Shown: piece after piece, positions 27,399-35,340 of the stretch | Position numbering within the stretch: the first letter of the stretch is position 1 | Layout of the letters: the number at the start of each line of letters is the position of its first letter | From: Amycolatopsis mediterranei | Lineage (GTDB): Bacteria > Actinomycetota > Actinomycetes > Mycobacteriales > Pseudonocardiaceae | NCBI RefSeq assembly: GCF_026017845.1 | Contig: NZ_CP100416.1 | Location: 7,001,783 to 7,048,556 of the forward strand | DNA: 46,774 nucleotides | Direction: 5' to 3' | Translations under genes and position numbers: made by a program | Notes under the pieces: generated by a model | Database searches by the model: none | What the model saw: only the letters and a program-made list of their open reading frames with translations | Told to the model about the DNA's origin: nothing

Positions 27399-28067
27399 GT
27401 GGACACCTACACCGGGCACGTCGACCCGGGCGGCGACGCCGCCCGGCGCACCCTGGACGCGCTCACCATCACCAAGCTGTCCGTCGGCCCGATGGACAAC
27501 AACGCGTACCTGCTGGTGTGCCGGGAGTCGAACGAGGCGCTGCTGATCGACGCGGCGAGCGACCCCGAGCGCATCTCCGACCTGATCGGCCACGGCCCGG
27601 ACCGCCCCGCGCTGCGCACGGTCGTCACCACCCACCAGCACCAGGACCACTGGCAGGCGCTGGGCGCGGTGGCGGGAGCGAACGGAGCCAACACGGCGGC
27701 CCACCCGCTGGACGCACCGCCGTTGCCGATCCCGCCGGACTTCCTGGTCGAGCAGGGGGACACGCTGACGGTGGGGCAGGTCACCCTGTCGGTGATCCAC
27801 CTGCGCGGGCACACCCCGGGGTCGATCGCGCTGCTGTACCGGGATCCGAGTGGTCATCCGCACCTGTTCACCGGGGACTCGCTGTTCCCGTGCGGGGTGG
27901 GGAAGACGTCGTCGCCGGAGAACTTCGCGTCGCTGCTCGACGACGTCGAGACGCGGATCTTCGGGGAGCTGCCCGATGAGACGTGGTTCTACCCGGGCCA
28001 CGGCGACGATTCGACGCTGGGCGCGGAGCGGCCGAAGCTGACGGAGTGGCGCGAACGCGGCTGGTGA
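27399..28067 (+). CDS. MBL-fold metallohydrolase (glyoxalase II-like)
   Basis: About 222 residues. The binuclear zinc motif is H79-Q-H81-Q-D83-H84, with the later ligands in RGHTPGSIAL, FTGDSLF and PGHGDDS. Genes of this type are common beside uvrA in actinobacteria. The GTG at 27399 is preferred because AGGG lies eight bases upstream; GTG codons at 27381 and 27390 in the same frame are possible alternatives, giving three to six more residues. The helicase gene follows 25 bases downstream. Thioester or lactone hydrolysis is possible; the substrate is unknown. Confidence 0.87.
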   Translation: MDTYTGHVDPGGDAARRTLDALTITKLSVGPMDNNAYLLVCRESNEALLIDAASDPERISDLIGHGPDRPALRTVVTTHQHQDHWQALGAVAGANGANTAAHPLDAPPLPIPPDFLVEQGDTLTVGQVTLSVIHLRGHTPGSIALLYRDPSGHPHLFTGDSLFPCGVGKTSSPENFASLLDDVETRIFGELPDETWFYPGHGDDSTLGAERPKLTEWRERGW

Positions 28068-28092
28068 GCCGAAGTCACGACCGGGAGGGTCG

Positions 28093-30066
28093 GTGGGGCT
28101 CGGCCAGCACGCCAAGCGGGTGCTCCAGCAGCAGGCTTCGGCACTGCTCACGAAGCACATCCCGCAGCTGGACGCCGACCGGCGCCGGATCCTCACCGCC
28201 CTGCTCGTCGAGACCGCGGGACACTGGCGGCTCTTCGTGCGAGCCGATCCACCGGACGCCCGCGCGGACGCCTTCCTCATCGGCCCCGAGGGCCTCTTCG
28301 CCGTCACCATCGCCGCCCGCCCACCGCAACCGCCCGGCCTCCACGCGCTCGTCCGGCACGCCGAAGAAAGCTGTGCCGGCATCCGGGACGGCCGCGGCCG
28401 GGAACTCACCGGCAGTGCCGTCCACTTCGTGCTGATCACCCCCGGTCCCCGGAACGCCGTCCGCGATGCGGGACCGTTCCGCGTCCTCGCGGAGACCGAG
28501 CTGGCGAAGCTGTTCAAGCGCACCGCACCACACCTCGACCGGCGGCAGGTCGAAGCCATCGGCGAGCAGGCCCGGCGAATCCTCGGGGGCTACGTCCCGC
28601 TGCGCGTCCAGGCGCCCGGACCCAGCGAGCCGGCAGCCGGGTTCCTCGACCCCGGCAGTCTCGTCGAAGCCGAGGTCGCCGCCGCCCAGCTGCGGCCGTT
28701 CGACTCGTGGCTGACCTTCCTGCACCCGCACCAGCGGGCGATCGTCACGCGCGACTACCGCGGGCCGGCCCGGATCAGCGGTCCCGCCGGGACCGGCAAG
28801 ACCGTCGTCGCGCTGCACCGGCTGCGGCACGTCGCCCGGCGGACCGCCGGGCCCGTGCTGTTCACCACGTTCGTGCGCACTCTCCCGCCCGTCCACGAAG
28901 CCGCTTTCCGCCGCCTGGCCCCGGAATTCGGCGACCGGGCCGAGTTCGTCCACCTCCACGCCTGGGTGCGCCGGTTCCTGACGGCGCGGGAGCGGCCCGT
29001 CGACGTCGACGCGCGCGGAGTGCGGACCGCGTTCGGCCGCGCCTGGTCCCGGCACCGCGCCGTGCTGGAGCCGATCGAACGGCACGACGAGTACTGGCGG
29101 ACCGAGATCGACCGGGTCATCAAGGGCCGCGGGTTCACCACGCTCGAGCAGTACCGCCGCCCGGCCGTGCGGCGAGGGCGCGAGCTCCGGCTCGGCCCCG
29201 AGCAGAAGGCCGCGGTGTGGCAGTTCTACGAGACGTACCAGGAAATGCTCGCCGAGCGCGGGCTGCACGACTACAACGACGTGATCGACATCGCCCTGGC
29301 CGAGCTGCGGCGGCAGCCGCTGGAAACCCGCTACGCCGCCGTGGTCGTCGACGAGGTGCAGGACATCACCTTGAACGGGCTCCGGCTGATCAAGGAGCTG
29401 GCCGGCACCGGCCCGAACCAGCTCCTCCTGGTCGGCGACGGCCAGCAGCAGGTCTACCCGGGCGGCTGGCGGCTCTCCGACGCCGGCATCCCGGTCCTGG
29501 GGCGGGGCGAGGTGCTGCGGGTCAACTACCGCAACCGCACGGAAGTGCTGGCCTTCGCCCAGCGGTTCGACGCGCGCAACGAAGTCGACGACCTCGACGG
29601 TGCGTCCGGGGTCGCGTTGAAGAACGCGGAAGCGGGCAACACGGGTGGGACGGCGGTGTCCTGGCGCGGCACCGAAGCGGACCTCGCGGCGGAACTGACC
29701 CGGCGGATCGCCGGGCTGACGGCCCCGCTCGGGCAGACGGCCCTGATTCTCTTCCAGCGTCAGGATCTCGTGCGGTGCCGGCGGATCCTCCGCGAGGCCG
29801 GCATCCCCGTCCTGTCCCTCGACGACTACTCCGGGGCGCCCGACGACCACCTGAAGGTCGGCACCGTGCACCGGGCCAAGGGCCTCGACTTCCAGGCGGT
29901 CCTGGTCGTCGAGTTCCCGGCCAGGCCGGGCGAGAGCGGAGCGGCCGCGGAGGAGGCGTCGGAGCTGCGGGACCGGCAACGCCTCGTCGCGGCGACGCGA
30001 GCGCGCGACTTCCTCTGGTGGGGCGTCGTCGAAGAGAACGGGGACACGTTCGGCGCAGCCGGGTAA
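28093..30066 (+). CDS. UvrD-like SF1 helicase with degenerate NERD-like N-terminus
   Basis: 657 residues. The helicase motifs are complete: Walker A GPAGTGKT (about 230-237), motif II VVVDEVQD (about 417), motif III LLLVGDGQQQVYPG, motif IV VNYRNRTEVL, motif V TVHRAKGLDF and motif VI LVAATRARDFLWW. Residues 1-150 look like a nuclease-related (NERD) domain (DAFLIGPEGLFAVTIA), but the usual E-x-K catalytic element is replaced, so nuclease activity is doubtful. GTG start with GGGAGG just upstream. Probably cotranscribed with the MBL-fold gene. A role in DNA repair or recombination is likely; involvement in phage defence cannot be excluded. Confidence 0.87.
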   Translation: MGLGQHAKRVLQQQASALLTKHIPQLDADRRRILTALLVETAGHWRLFVRADPPDARADAFLIGPEGLFAVTIAARPPQPPGLHALVRHAEESCAGIRDGRGRELTGSAVHFVLITPGPRNAVRDAGPFRVLAETELAKLFKRTAPHLDRRQVEAIGEQARRILGGYVPLRVQAPGPSEPAAGFLDPGSLVEAEVAAAQLRPFDSWLTFLHPHQRAIVTRDYRGPARISGPAGTGKTVVALHRLRHVARRTAGPVLFTTFVRTLPPVHEAAFRRLAPEFGDRAEFVHLHAWVRRFLTARERPVDVDARGVRTAFGRAWSRHRAVLEPIERHDEYWRTEIDRVIKGRGFTTLEQYRRPAVRRGRELRLGPEQKAAVWQFYETYQEMLAERGLHDYNDVIDIALAELRRQPLETRYAAVVVDEVQDITLNGLRLIKELAGTGPNQLLLVGDGQQQVYPGGWRLSDAGIPVLGRGEVLRVNYRNRTEVLAFAQRFDARNEVDDLDGASGVALKNAEAGNTGGTAVSWRGTEADLAAELTRRIAGLTAPLGQTALILFQRQDLVRCRRILREAGIPVLSLDDYSGAPDDHLKVGTVHRAKGLDFQAVLVVEFPARPGESGAAAEEASELRDRQRLVAATRARDFLWWGVVEENGDTFGAAG

Positions 30067-30176
30067 CGCTTGAGCCGTCAAAGTCCGGCTTGGGGCAACT
30101 CACCGGACGAACCGGGCGTCTCCCCGGAAACCCAGCGCTGGGACTTCCATCGGTTTTCTCCGCCAGGAGGCCCATC

Positions 30177-30668
30177 ATGTCCAGAACGAAGTGGCGCGCG
30201 CTCGCCGCCGTCACCCTGCTGCTCACCGGGAGCGGGATCCTCGCCGCGGCTTCGCCCGCCCAAGGCGCGGCGCCCGTCATCCCCACCCTGACCAACATCC
30301 GGACCGGGCTCAACACCGGGTTCGACCGGGTCGTGCTCGATCTGGGCAGCGGTCCCGCGCCCACCGTCTCCTACCAGCTCGTCGACGAGCTGACCGCCGA
30401 CCCGAGCGGGGAAATCGTGTGGCTCACCGGGGAGTACTTCATCAACGTCACCGCCACCCCCGCGGCCGCGCACGATCTCGACGGGAACCTCACCTACACC
30501 GGGCCGCAGAAGTTCCGGACGCGGAACCTGCACAACGTCATGGCCGTCGCCCTCACCGGAGACTTCGAGGCGCACGTGTCCATCGGGCTCGGCGTGCGGT
30601 CGCGGACCGCGGTGAACGTCTTCACGCTCACCGCACCCAACCGCGTCGTCATCGACGTCGCCCACTGA
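30177..30668 (+). CDS. Secreted AMIN-like domain protein
   Basis: 163 residues. A Sec signal peptide (MSRTKWRALAAVTLLLTGSG, ending near ASPAQGAAP) is followed by one AMIN-like domain: LTNIRTGLNTGFDRVVLDLG, then FRTRNLHNVMAVALTGDFEAHVSIGLGVRSRT and the closing RVVIDVAH. Such domains occur in periplasmic or cell-wall proteins and probably bind wall components. ATG with CAGGAGG six bases upstream. Monocistronic, followed by a hairpin and a convergent DUF1684 gene. Confidence 0.85.
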   Translation: MSRTKWRALAAVTLLLTGSGILAAASPAQGAAPVIPTLTNIRTGLNTGFDRVVLDLGSGPAPTVSYQLVDELTADPSGEIVWLTGEYFINVTATPAAAHDLDGNLTYTGPQKFRTRNLHNVMAVALTGDFEAHVSIGLGVRSRTAVNVFTLTAPNRVVIDVAH

Positions 30669-30676
30669 GCGACCGG

Positions 30677-30703
30677 GCGCGGGTGGCCCGCGGTCACCCG
30701 CGC
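30677..30703. terminator. Bidirectional hairpin
   Basis: GCGCGGGTG and CACCCGCGC form a perfect 9-bp stem around nine bases, eight bases after the AMIN-like gene. It overlaps the end of the convergent DUF1684 gene. Confidence 0.6.
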
Positions 30704-31476
30704 TCGTACGGGGTCTTCTCCCCCGCCTCGACCGCGAACGGCAGGTGGTTGCCCGCCGGCGGCAGCGGGCACGTCGCGAAGTCCGTGAACGCGCAGGGCA
30801 GGTTCACCGCGCGGTTGAAGTCCAGCTCGACCGACCCGTCCGCGGCCGGTGCCCCGACCGGCAGCGAGCGGTTGGCCGCGTAGGTCGTCACGCCGCTCGT
30901 CCCGTCGGTGAACAGGATGCTGAGGCCGCCGTCCTTGCCGTTGAACGCCGTCAGCGTGTGCGACACGCCGTCGTGCGAGAAGTGGACCACGCCCGGTGCC
31001 GTGTAGACGTGGCTCAGGCCCTCCACCACGGCGCCGACCGTCGTCGGCCGCGGCGAGCCGAACGGCTCGAACCGGCCGGGCAGCACCCAGGACGGCGACG
31101 GCTCGTACGCCGGCACGCCGCGGAACTCGCGCAGCACCTCGGCCTTGGGGTCGTGGACGCGGATCAGGTACCCCGAACGGCGGGCCACCTCGATCTCGAC
31201 GTCACCGGCCAGCACCCGGGTGCCCGCGCCGCTGTTGACCAGCTCGAACCGCCGGACGCCGGTGATCGGTTCTCCTTCGTGGGCCAGCGAAGCGCCCGCC
31301 GGGTCGACGTACGCCGCATCGGCATCCTGCCACCAGCGGCCGGGGATGCCGGGGTACTCCCGGGGGGAGTCGGTCAGCCAGTCCAGCGAAACCAGCGCCA
31401 GCCAGCCGTGCGGCTCGGCCAGGTCGGTCTCGCGCTGAGCCTTCCAGTCCTGCCACTGCTGGGTGAACGTGCTCAT
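30694..31476 (-). CDS. DUF1684 family protein
   Basis: 260 residues. The C-terminal block DFNRAVNLPCAFTDFATCP followed by LPPAGNHLPFAVEAGEKTP is diagnostic of DUF1684. Upstream come WLALVSLDWL and GRFEPFGSPRPTTVGAVVEG, also typical. There is no signal peptide, so it is cytoplasmic, and no catalytic assignment is known to me. ATG at 31476 is chosen because AAGGGG lies eight bases upstream; an earlier in-frame ATG at 31506 lacks a site. It appears to be transcribed alone, with its stop inside a hairpin. Confidence 0.88.
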   Translation of the reverse strand: MSTFTQQWQDWKAQRETDLAEPHGWLALVSLDWLTDSPREYPGIPGRWWQDADAAYVDPAGASLAHEGEPITGVRRFELVNSGAGTRVLAGDVEIEVARRSGYLIRVHDPKAEVLREFRGVPAYEPSPSWVLPGRFEPFGSPRPTTVGAVVEGLSHVYTAPGVVHFSHDGVSHTLTAFNGKDGGLSILFTDGTSGVTTYAANRSLPVGAPAADGSVELDFNRAVNLPCAFTDFATCPLPPAGNHLPFAVEAGEKTPYERG

Positions 31477-31559
31477 CGCGGGCCCCTTTCCGTCGGCTAC
31501 GACCATGCCAACCCGGAACCCGCGCCGCTATTCCACGTCCCAGCATCCGGACGCCCACC

Positions 31560-32549
31560 TCAGTCGAAGGACCACTGCAGCCCGTAGCTCAGGCCCTGGT
31601 GCAGGTCGTGGAACTCGAGGCCGACCTCGCCGACCCGGTTGACGGTCAGCGCGTCGCCCGAGTCGATGCCGTCGTCGACGACCCGGCCCGGTACGCCGTT
31701 GAGGCGCCACACCCGCGACGGCAGTGCCGCCCGGTCGAACCGGACCCGCACCGAGAACTGCTCGCAGCGGCGCAACGGCGTCATCGCGTAGTACGGCCGC
31801 AGTTCCGTGCGCCGCGGCGTGAACCGGATGCCGTACTCGTGGCGCTGGCCGAGCCGCAGCGGGCTCGGCAGCCGCATGATGAACTGCGCGTGGCTCGCCG
31901 ACACCTGGCGCGCTTCGACGATTTCCCCGCCGAACAGCGCGTCCGCGGTGATGTCCGGCACCGGGTCGCTGCCCGGCTCGGCCGGCACGCTGAACGGCAG
32001 CACCAGCTCGTCGAGCTCGTCGACCTCCGCGACGATCCGGCGCTCCTCCGCCAGTTCCGGCGGGTCGCGGTCGAGCCGGAGCATCGCCTTCATCGACTCG
32101 ACGTACCAGCCGGCCAGCGGGTGCAGGTCACTGCGGGGCGCGGGCGCGCCGAGCAGTTCGTCGAGCCGGCGGAACGCCAGGTCGATGCGGCGGCGGGCGG
32201 TGCGCGGGTCGCGGTCGAGGACGCTGGCCAGCCACGAGATCCGCCGGTCGAGGAACTCCCCCGCGGCCTCCTCGTGCAGGCCGAGCGCCGTCAGCGCGGC
32301 CAGCTTCAGGTCCGGTGGCAGCCGCCCGCACAGCTCGGTCAGCCGCAGCACGAGCTTCTGGCGCGCGGCGGCGGGCTGGTCGGTTTCGGTGATCGCGCAC
32401 GCCGCCCGCAGGCAGGGGCCGATCCGCTGGTGCAGGTCGGCCGCGTCGAGCCCGCGGCCGCGGCGCAGTTCGTTCAGCTCGCGCACGAACGGGGAGGTGT
32501 GCTCTTCCGTCGTCCCACCCCCTCGTCCGACCGCGGAAGATTTGGCCAC
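31560..32549 (-). CDS. Actinobacterial hypothetical protein with HTH-like N-terminus
   Basis: About 329 residues. The N-terminal stretch SPFVRELNELRRGRGLDAADLHQRIGPCLR resembles the start of a helix-turn-helix module and recurs in many actinobacterial proteins of unknown role, followed by a helical section (LVLRLTELCGRLPPDLKLAA). The C-terminal half is predicted beta-rich (FSVRVRFDRAALPSRVWRL, VGLEFHDLHQGLSYGLQWSFD). GTG at 32549 is tentative; the frame is open to 32630. Upstream lies the terminator of the small-peptide operon. No function can be assigned. Confidence 0.75.
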   Translation of the reverse strand: MAKSSAVGRGGGTTEEHTSPFVRELNELRRGRGLDAADLHQRIGPCLRAACAITETDQPAAARQKLVLRLTELCGRLPPDLKLAALTALGLHEEAAGEFLDRRISWLASVLDRDPRTARRRIDLAFRRLDELLGAPAPRSDLHPLAGWYVESMKAMLRLDRDPPELAEERRIVAEVDELDELVLPFSVPAEPGSDPVPDITADALFGGEIVEARQVSASHAQFIMRLPSPLRLGQRHEYGIRFTPRRTELRPYYAMTPLRRCEQFSVRVRFDRAALPSRVWRLNGVPGRVVDDGIDSGDALTVNRVGEVGLEFHDLHQGLSYGLQWSFD

Positions 32550-32608
32550 GTTACCAGTTTCCGTTCCACGAAAGCAGGACAAATTCCGGACATCGGAATT
32601 CCGGGAAT

Positions 32609-32647
32609 ACCCGGCCGGCCGACCCCCCACGAGCCGGCCGGCCGGGT
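32609..32647 (-). terminator. Terminator of the small-peptide gene pair
   Basis: ACCCGGCCGGCC and GGCCGGCCGGGT form a perfect 12-bp stem with a 15-base loop. In the leftward direction it begins 11 bases after the 14-residue ORF, which supports that ORF being the end of a transcript. Confidence 0.65.
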
Positions 32648-32658
32648 CTCACCGCGGG

Positions 32659-32703
32659 TCAGTTCAGCCCGAAGATCAGGGCCCAGATCGAGTGACTCTC
32701 CAT
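32659..32703 (-). CDS. 14-residue ORF with ideal ribosome binding site
   Basis: Encodes MESHSIWALIFGLN. It begins with ATG at 32703, preceded by a perfect GGAGG (32712-32716) at eight bases spacing, and that site directly follows the stop of the upstream 55-residue gene. A strong hairpin follows the stop. The layout looks like a genuine, coupled mini-gene rather than chance, but I do not recognise the peptide. Possible roles are a secreted or signalling peptide, a RiPP precursor or a short membrane-active peptide (the core IWALIFGL is hydrophobic). Confidence 0.55.
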   Translation of the reverse strand: MESHSIWALIFGLN

Positions 32704-32716
32704 CAGACACACCTCC

Positions 32717-32884
32717 TCATCGCTGTACCCAGGCCGAGGCGGAAAGCGGCGCGGAGCCGTGGAACGTCGGCGCGGCGGGCTCCGCTGCGTTTCCGGCGGC
32801 CACCGCGAAACCCGCGAGGGCGCCGACCACGAACGCGGCGAAGACCGATTTCACCAGGGTCAAAATCTTGCAGTAGACGTTCAC
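32717..32884 (-). CDS. 55-residue secreted small protein
   Basis: GTG at 32884 with GGGGAG eight bases upstream. The product has a short basic start (NVYCKILTLVK), a hydrophobic core (SVFAAFVVGALAGFAVAAG) and a likely signal-peptidase site around GNAA, leaving a mature peptide of about 22 residues (EPAAPTFHGSAPLSASAWVQ). There is no lipobox. It follows a Crp/Fnr regulator gene on the same strand after 110 bases and leads into the 14-residue ORF. An upstream in-frame ATG at 32938 lacks a ribosome binding site. Not recognised as a known family. Confidence 0.6.
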   Translation of the reverse strand: MNVYCKILTLVKSVFAAFVVGALAGFAVAAGNAAEPAAPTFHGSAPLSASAWVQR

Positions 32885-32994
32885 GACACGGGCTCCCCGA
32901 CCTCGCTCGAAATGAAATCCGGCCGGTTGGCATCGCATTCTTTCCGGCCGGACTCCAGCATCGCCGGGCGGTGGCGTCCGTCAGATGTCGGCTG

Positions 32995-33699
32995 TCACGG
33001 GTGTTGTGTGCCGTTTGGCTCAGAGTGGGCGAAGGCCCGCAGGACGCGGAGCTCGCGGATGAGGAACCGGCGGCGGCCGGTCTCGACGATGCCGCGCTCC
33101 CGCAGCACACGCAGCGCCCGCGCGACGGTACGCCGGGCCGCGCCGATCTGTGCGGCGATGTCCTCCTGCGACAGCGCGTCGACGACGACGCCCTCCGGCA
33201 CGGTCTGCCCGCGTTCCTCGGCCAGCCGGACCAACACCCCCGCCACGCGCCGGCTGACGTCGAAGGCGGCCGAGTCGACCCGGGCGGATTCGGCGTTGCG
33301 GAGCCGGGCCGCGACCGTCTTGATGGTCGCGACGGCGATCGTGGGCCGGGCGTGCAGGACGTCGACGAAGTCGGGCCCGGTGAGCTGGAAGACGGTGCAG
33401 GGTTCGATCGCGCGCACCGACGCCGACCGCGGGCGCCCGGTGACCGCCGCGAGGTCGCCCAGCACCTCGCCGGGACCACGCAGCCCGAAGAGCACCTCGC
33501 GGCCGTCCTCGAGGATCGTCGAGACGCGCACCCAGCCGGACACCAGCACGTGGACGTGGTCGGACGGGTCGCCCTCCATGAGCACGACGGCGTTCGCGCG
33601 GAACCGGCGGCGGGTGCCCCGGGCGAGCAGGTATTCGCGATCGCCGTCGGCGAGGTGGGCCAGGAGTGCCCCGTCCGCCGTGTCGTCTTGCCCGCTCAT
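32995..33699 (-). CDS. Crp/Fnr family transcriptional regulator
   Basis: 234 residues. An N-terminal cyclic-nucleotide-binding fold (NAVVLMEGDPSDHVHVLVSGWVRV, then GPGEVLGDLAAVTGRPRSASVRA) is followed by a Crp-type winged HTH (LSQEDIAAQIGAARRTVARALRVLRERG). There are no FNR-type cysteine clusters. The cyclic nucleotide contacts are only partly conserved (an Arg-Ser-Ala run is present), so ligand binding is uncertain. ATG at 33699 with GGAGGGG upstream. The small-peptide pair lies immediately downstream on the same strand and could be a target or cotranscript. Confidence 0.9.
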   Translation of the reverse strand: MSGQDDTADGALLAHLADGDREYLLARGTRRRFRANAVVLMEGDPSDHVHVLVSGWVRVSTILEDGREVLFGLRGPGEVLGDLAAVTGRPRSASVRAIEPCTVFQLTGPDFVDVLHARPTIAVATIKTVAARLRNAESARVDSAAFDVSRRVAGVLVRLAEERGQTVPEGVVVDALSQEDIAAQIGAARRTVARALRVLRERGIVETGRRRFLIRELRVLRAFAHSEPNGTQHP

Positions 33700-33773
33700 G
33701 ACTCCCCTCCGGATCCCCACCGTAACCCGGCGTGCCGCCGTTCGGCGAGCACCGCGGCCGGTAGGGTCGCCGC

Positions 33774-34235
33774 GTGGACGTGGAGATCTACACCGACGGA
33801 GCGTGCAGCGGGAACCCCGGACCGGGCGGCTGGGGCGCGGTGCTGCGCTACGGCAGGCACGAGCGCGAGCTGTACGGCGGCGAAGCCACGCCGACGACGA
33901 ACAACCGCATGGAGCTGACGGCACCGATCCGCGCCCTGGAGAGCCTGACCCGGCCGTCCCAGGTGCGCGTGTACACGGACAGCACGTACGTGCGCAACGG
34001 CATCACGCAGTGGCTCCCCCGCTGGAAGAGCAACGGCTGGCAGACGACGGCGCGCGCCCCGGTGAAGAACGCGGACCTCTGGCAACGCCTCGACGCGGCG
34101 ATCGGCGGCCACACGGTCGAGTGGCTCTGGGTCAAGGGCCACGCGGGACACCCGGAGAACGAGCGAGCGGACCGGCTTGCGGTGCGGGGTGTGCAGGAGG
34201 CACGGGAACGCGGAAAGCCGGTCAACGCGGATTAG
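33774..34235 (+). CDS. rnhA: Ribonuclease HI
   Basis: 153 residues, standard length. The DEDD active site is complete: Asp8 in YTDGACSGNPGPGGWG, Glu47 in NNRMEL, Asp69 in VYTDSTYV and Asp133 in ERADRLA, plus the catalytic-loop His in KGHAGHPENE. It removes RNA from RNA-DNA hybrids in the cytoplasm. GTG at 33774 is taken as the start; another GTG two codons later would also keep the domain. Divergent from the Crp/Fnr gene. Confidence 0.97.
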   Translation: MDVEIYTDGACSGNPGPGGWGAVLRYGRHERELYGGEATPTTNNRMELTAPIRALESLTRPSQVRVYTDSTYVRNGITQWLPRWKSNGWQTTARAPVKNADLWQRLDAAIGGHTVEWLWVKGHAGHPENERADRLAVRGVQEARERGKPVNAD

Positions 34236-34267
34236 TCCGGAGTGGACGGTCGTGGCAGAATTCCCCG

Positions 34268-34648
34268 ATGCCTCCCGCTCCGTGCCCGTGCGGCCTCGCC
34301 GAGTCCTACGCCGACTGCTGCGGCCGGTTCCACGGCGGCAGCCTCACCGCTCCCACCGCCGAACTGCTGATGCGCTCGCGGTTCAGCGCCTTCGCCGTCG
34401 GCGACACCGCGTACCTGCTGCGCACCTGGCACCCGGACACGCGGCCGCGGCAGCTCCGGCTCGAGCCGGGCCAGGAGTGGACGCGGCTGGAGATCCTCGG
34501 CCGCAGCGGGGGCGGGCTGCTGCACGCCGAGGGCACCGTCGAGTTCCGGGCGCACTACCGCCACCGAGGCCGGGACGGCTTCCTCGAGGAGAACAGCCGC
34601 TTTCGCCGGAACGACGGCCACTGGGTCTACCTCGACGCGGAAGCCTGA
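34268..34648 (+). CDS. YchJ family protein with SEC-C zinc motif
   Basis: 126 residues. The N-terminal SEC-C-type zinc motif is CPCGLAESYADCCGRFHGG; the NTF2-like remainder includes AELLMRSRFSAFAVGDTAYL, RTWHPDTRP and VEFRAHYRHRG, all typical of the YchJ family. The molecular role is not established. ATG at 34268, 32 bases after rnhA, and coupled to the next gene by TGATG. Confidence 0.9.
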   Translation: MPPAPCPCGLAESYADCCGRFHGGSLTAPTAELLMRSRFSAFAVGDTAYLLRTWHPDTRPRQLRLEPGQEWTRLEILGRSGGGLLHAEGTVEFRAHYRHRGRDGFLEENSRFRRNDGHWVYLDAEA

Positions 34649-35067
34649 TGGGTACCGCGATCGTCGGCGTCGCGGGCACGCTGTTCGGCGTCCTCGCCGG
34701 CGGTTTCCTGCAGCTGCTGCAGGCGGCGCGCAACCACCGGTGGCAGCGGGAAGACGCGGCCGGCAAGCTGAAGCAGGCCGTCTACGCCGAGTACCTGCGC
34801 GCGATCAGCGCGAGCTACGGGCAGGCGATGGCCGGCGACCGGAGCCGGACCGAGGACGCGCGCCTGCACGCCGCCGCGCCCGAGATCGACGTCCTGGCCG
34901 GCCGGGAGGTGGCCGGGCCGGCGCGGGAGCTGGCGGCCGCCGTCATCGAGGTGCACACGAAGATCGCCGCGGCCGACGGGGTCGACCAGGCCGTCGTCGC
35001 CGCGGTCGACCGGCGGCGGCTCGCGGTGATCGAACTCTTCAAGGCGGACCTCGGGATCGAGAAGTAG
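34648..35067 (+). CDS. Small membrane-anchored hypothetical protein
   Basis: 139 residues. One N-terminal hydrophobic segment (GTAIVGVAGTLFGVLAGGFLQ) is followed by a charged helical region (RNHRWQREDAAGKLKQAVYAEYLRAI) that is probably a coiled coil. Short proteins of this pattern are common in actinobacteria and have no known role. Its ATG overlaps the YchJ stop by one base. Confidence 0.75.
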   Translation: MGTAIVGVAGTLFGVLAGGFLQLLQAARNHRWQREDAAGKLKQAVYAEYLRAISASYGQAMAGDRSRTEDARLHAAAPEIDVLAGREVAGPARELAAAVIEVHTKIAAADGVDQAVVAAVDRRRLAVIELFKADLGIEK

Positions 35068-35095
35068 GCTCCCGCACGCCCGCGCCGGTTCCTCC

Positions 35096-35122
35096 ACACC
35101 GCGCCGCGCCGACCGGCGGTGT
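35096..35122. terminator. Weak hairpin upstream of csxA
   Basis: ACACCGC and GCGGTGT form a 7-bp stem around 13 bases, about 30 bases after the small membrane-protein gene. It possibly terminates that operon. The rest of 35068-35340 holds no gene, only the palindrome at 35275 and a possible -10 (TACCAT at 35258). Confidence 0.35.
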
Positions 35123-35274
35123 CCCGCTCAGCGAAGCACTCCCGCAACGGCTTTGGGAGGACGGTTCCCCGCCACTCCTGCTGGCCCCGGGCCGCCGCGG
35201 CGTGGCAGGCCGCCCGCGTCCGGCGAAACGCCCCTGTTCTCGGCGTGACCGGGCCGCTACCATCGTGCGCAATT

Positions 35275-35293
35275 GTTAGGAAAGTTCCCTAAC
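35275..35293. promoter_or_regulatory. Operator-like palindrome upstream of csxA
   Basis: GTTAGGAAAGTTCCCTAAC is a 19-base near-perfect palindrome (one mismatch) 48 bases before the csxA start. From memory, very similar GTTAGGAAA/TTTCCTAAC palindromes precede secreted glycosidase genes in Streptomyces and relatives, so it probably binds a carbohydrate-responsive repressor. Which one is not known to me. Confidence 0.65.
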
Positions 35294-35340
35294 GATGGTC
35301 CGCTGTCCCCCGCCGCCGTGGGTGCCTAGGAGGCGCGCTA

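Noticed and set aside
28093..30066. Reading the helicase, MBL-fold gene and uvrA as an anti-phage defence island
   Set aside because: MBL-fold genes near uvrA are usual in actinobacteria, and there are no toxin, methyltransferase, integrase or other mobile markers. DNA repair is the simpler reading.
32717..32938. Longer version of the small secreted protein starting at the ATG at 32938
   Set aside because: There is no ribosome binding site, the added residues are arginine-rich and would spoil the signal peptide, and the GTG at 32884 has a good GGGGAG.
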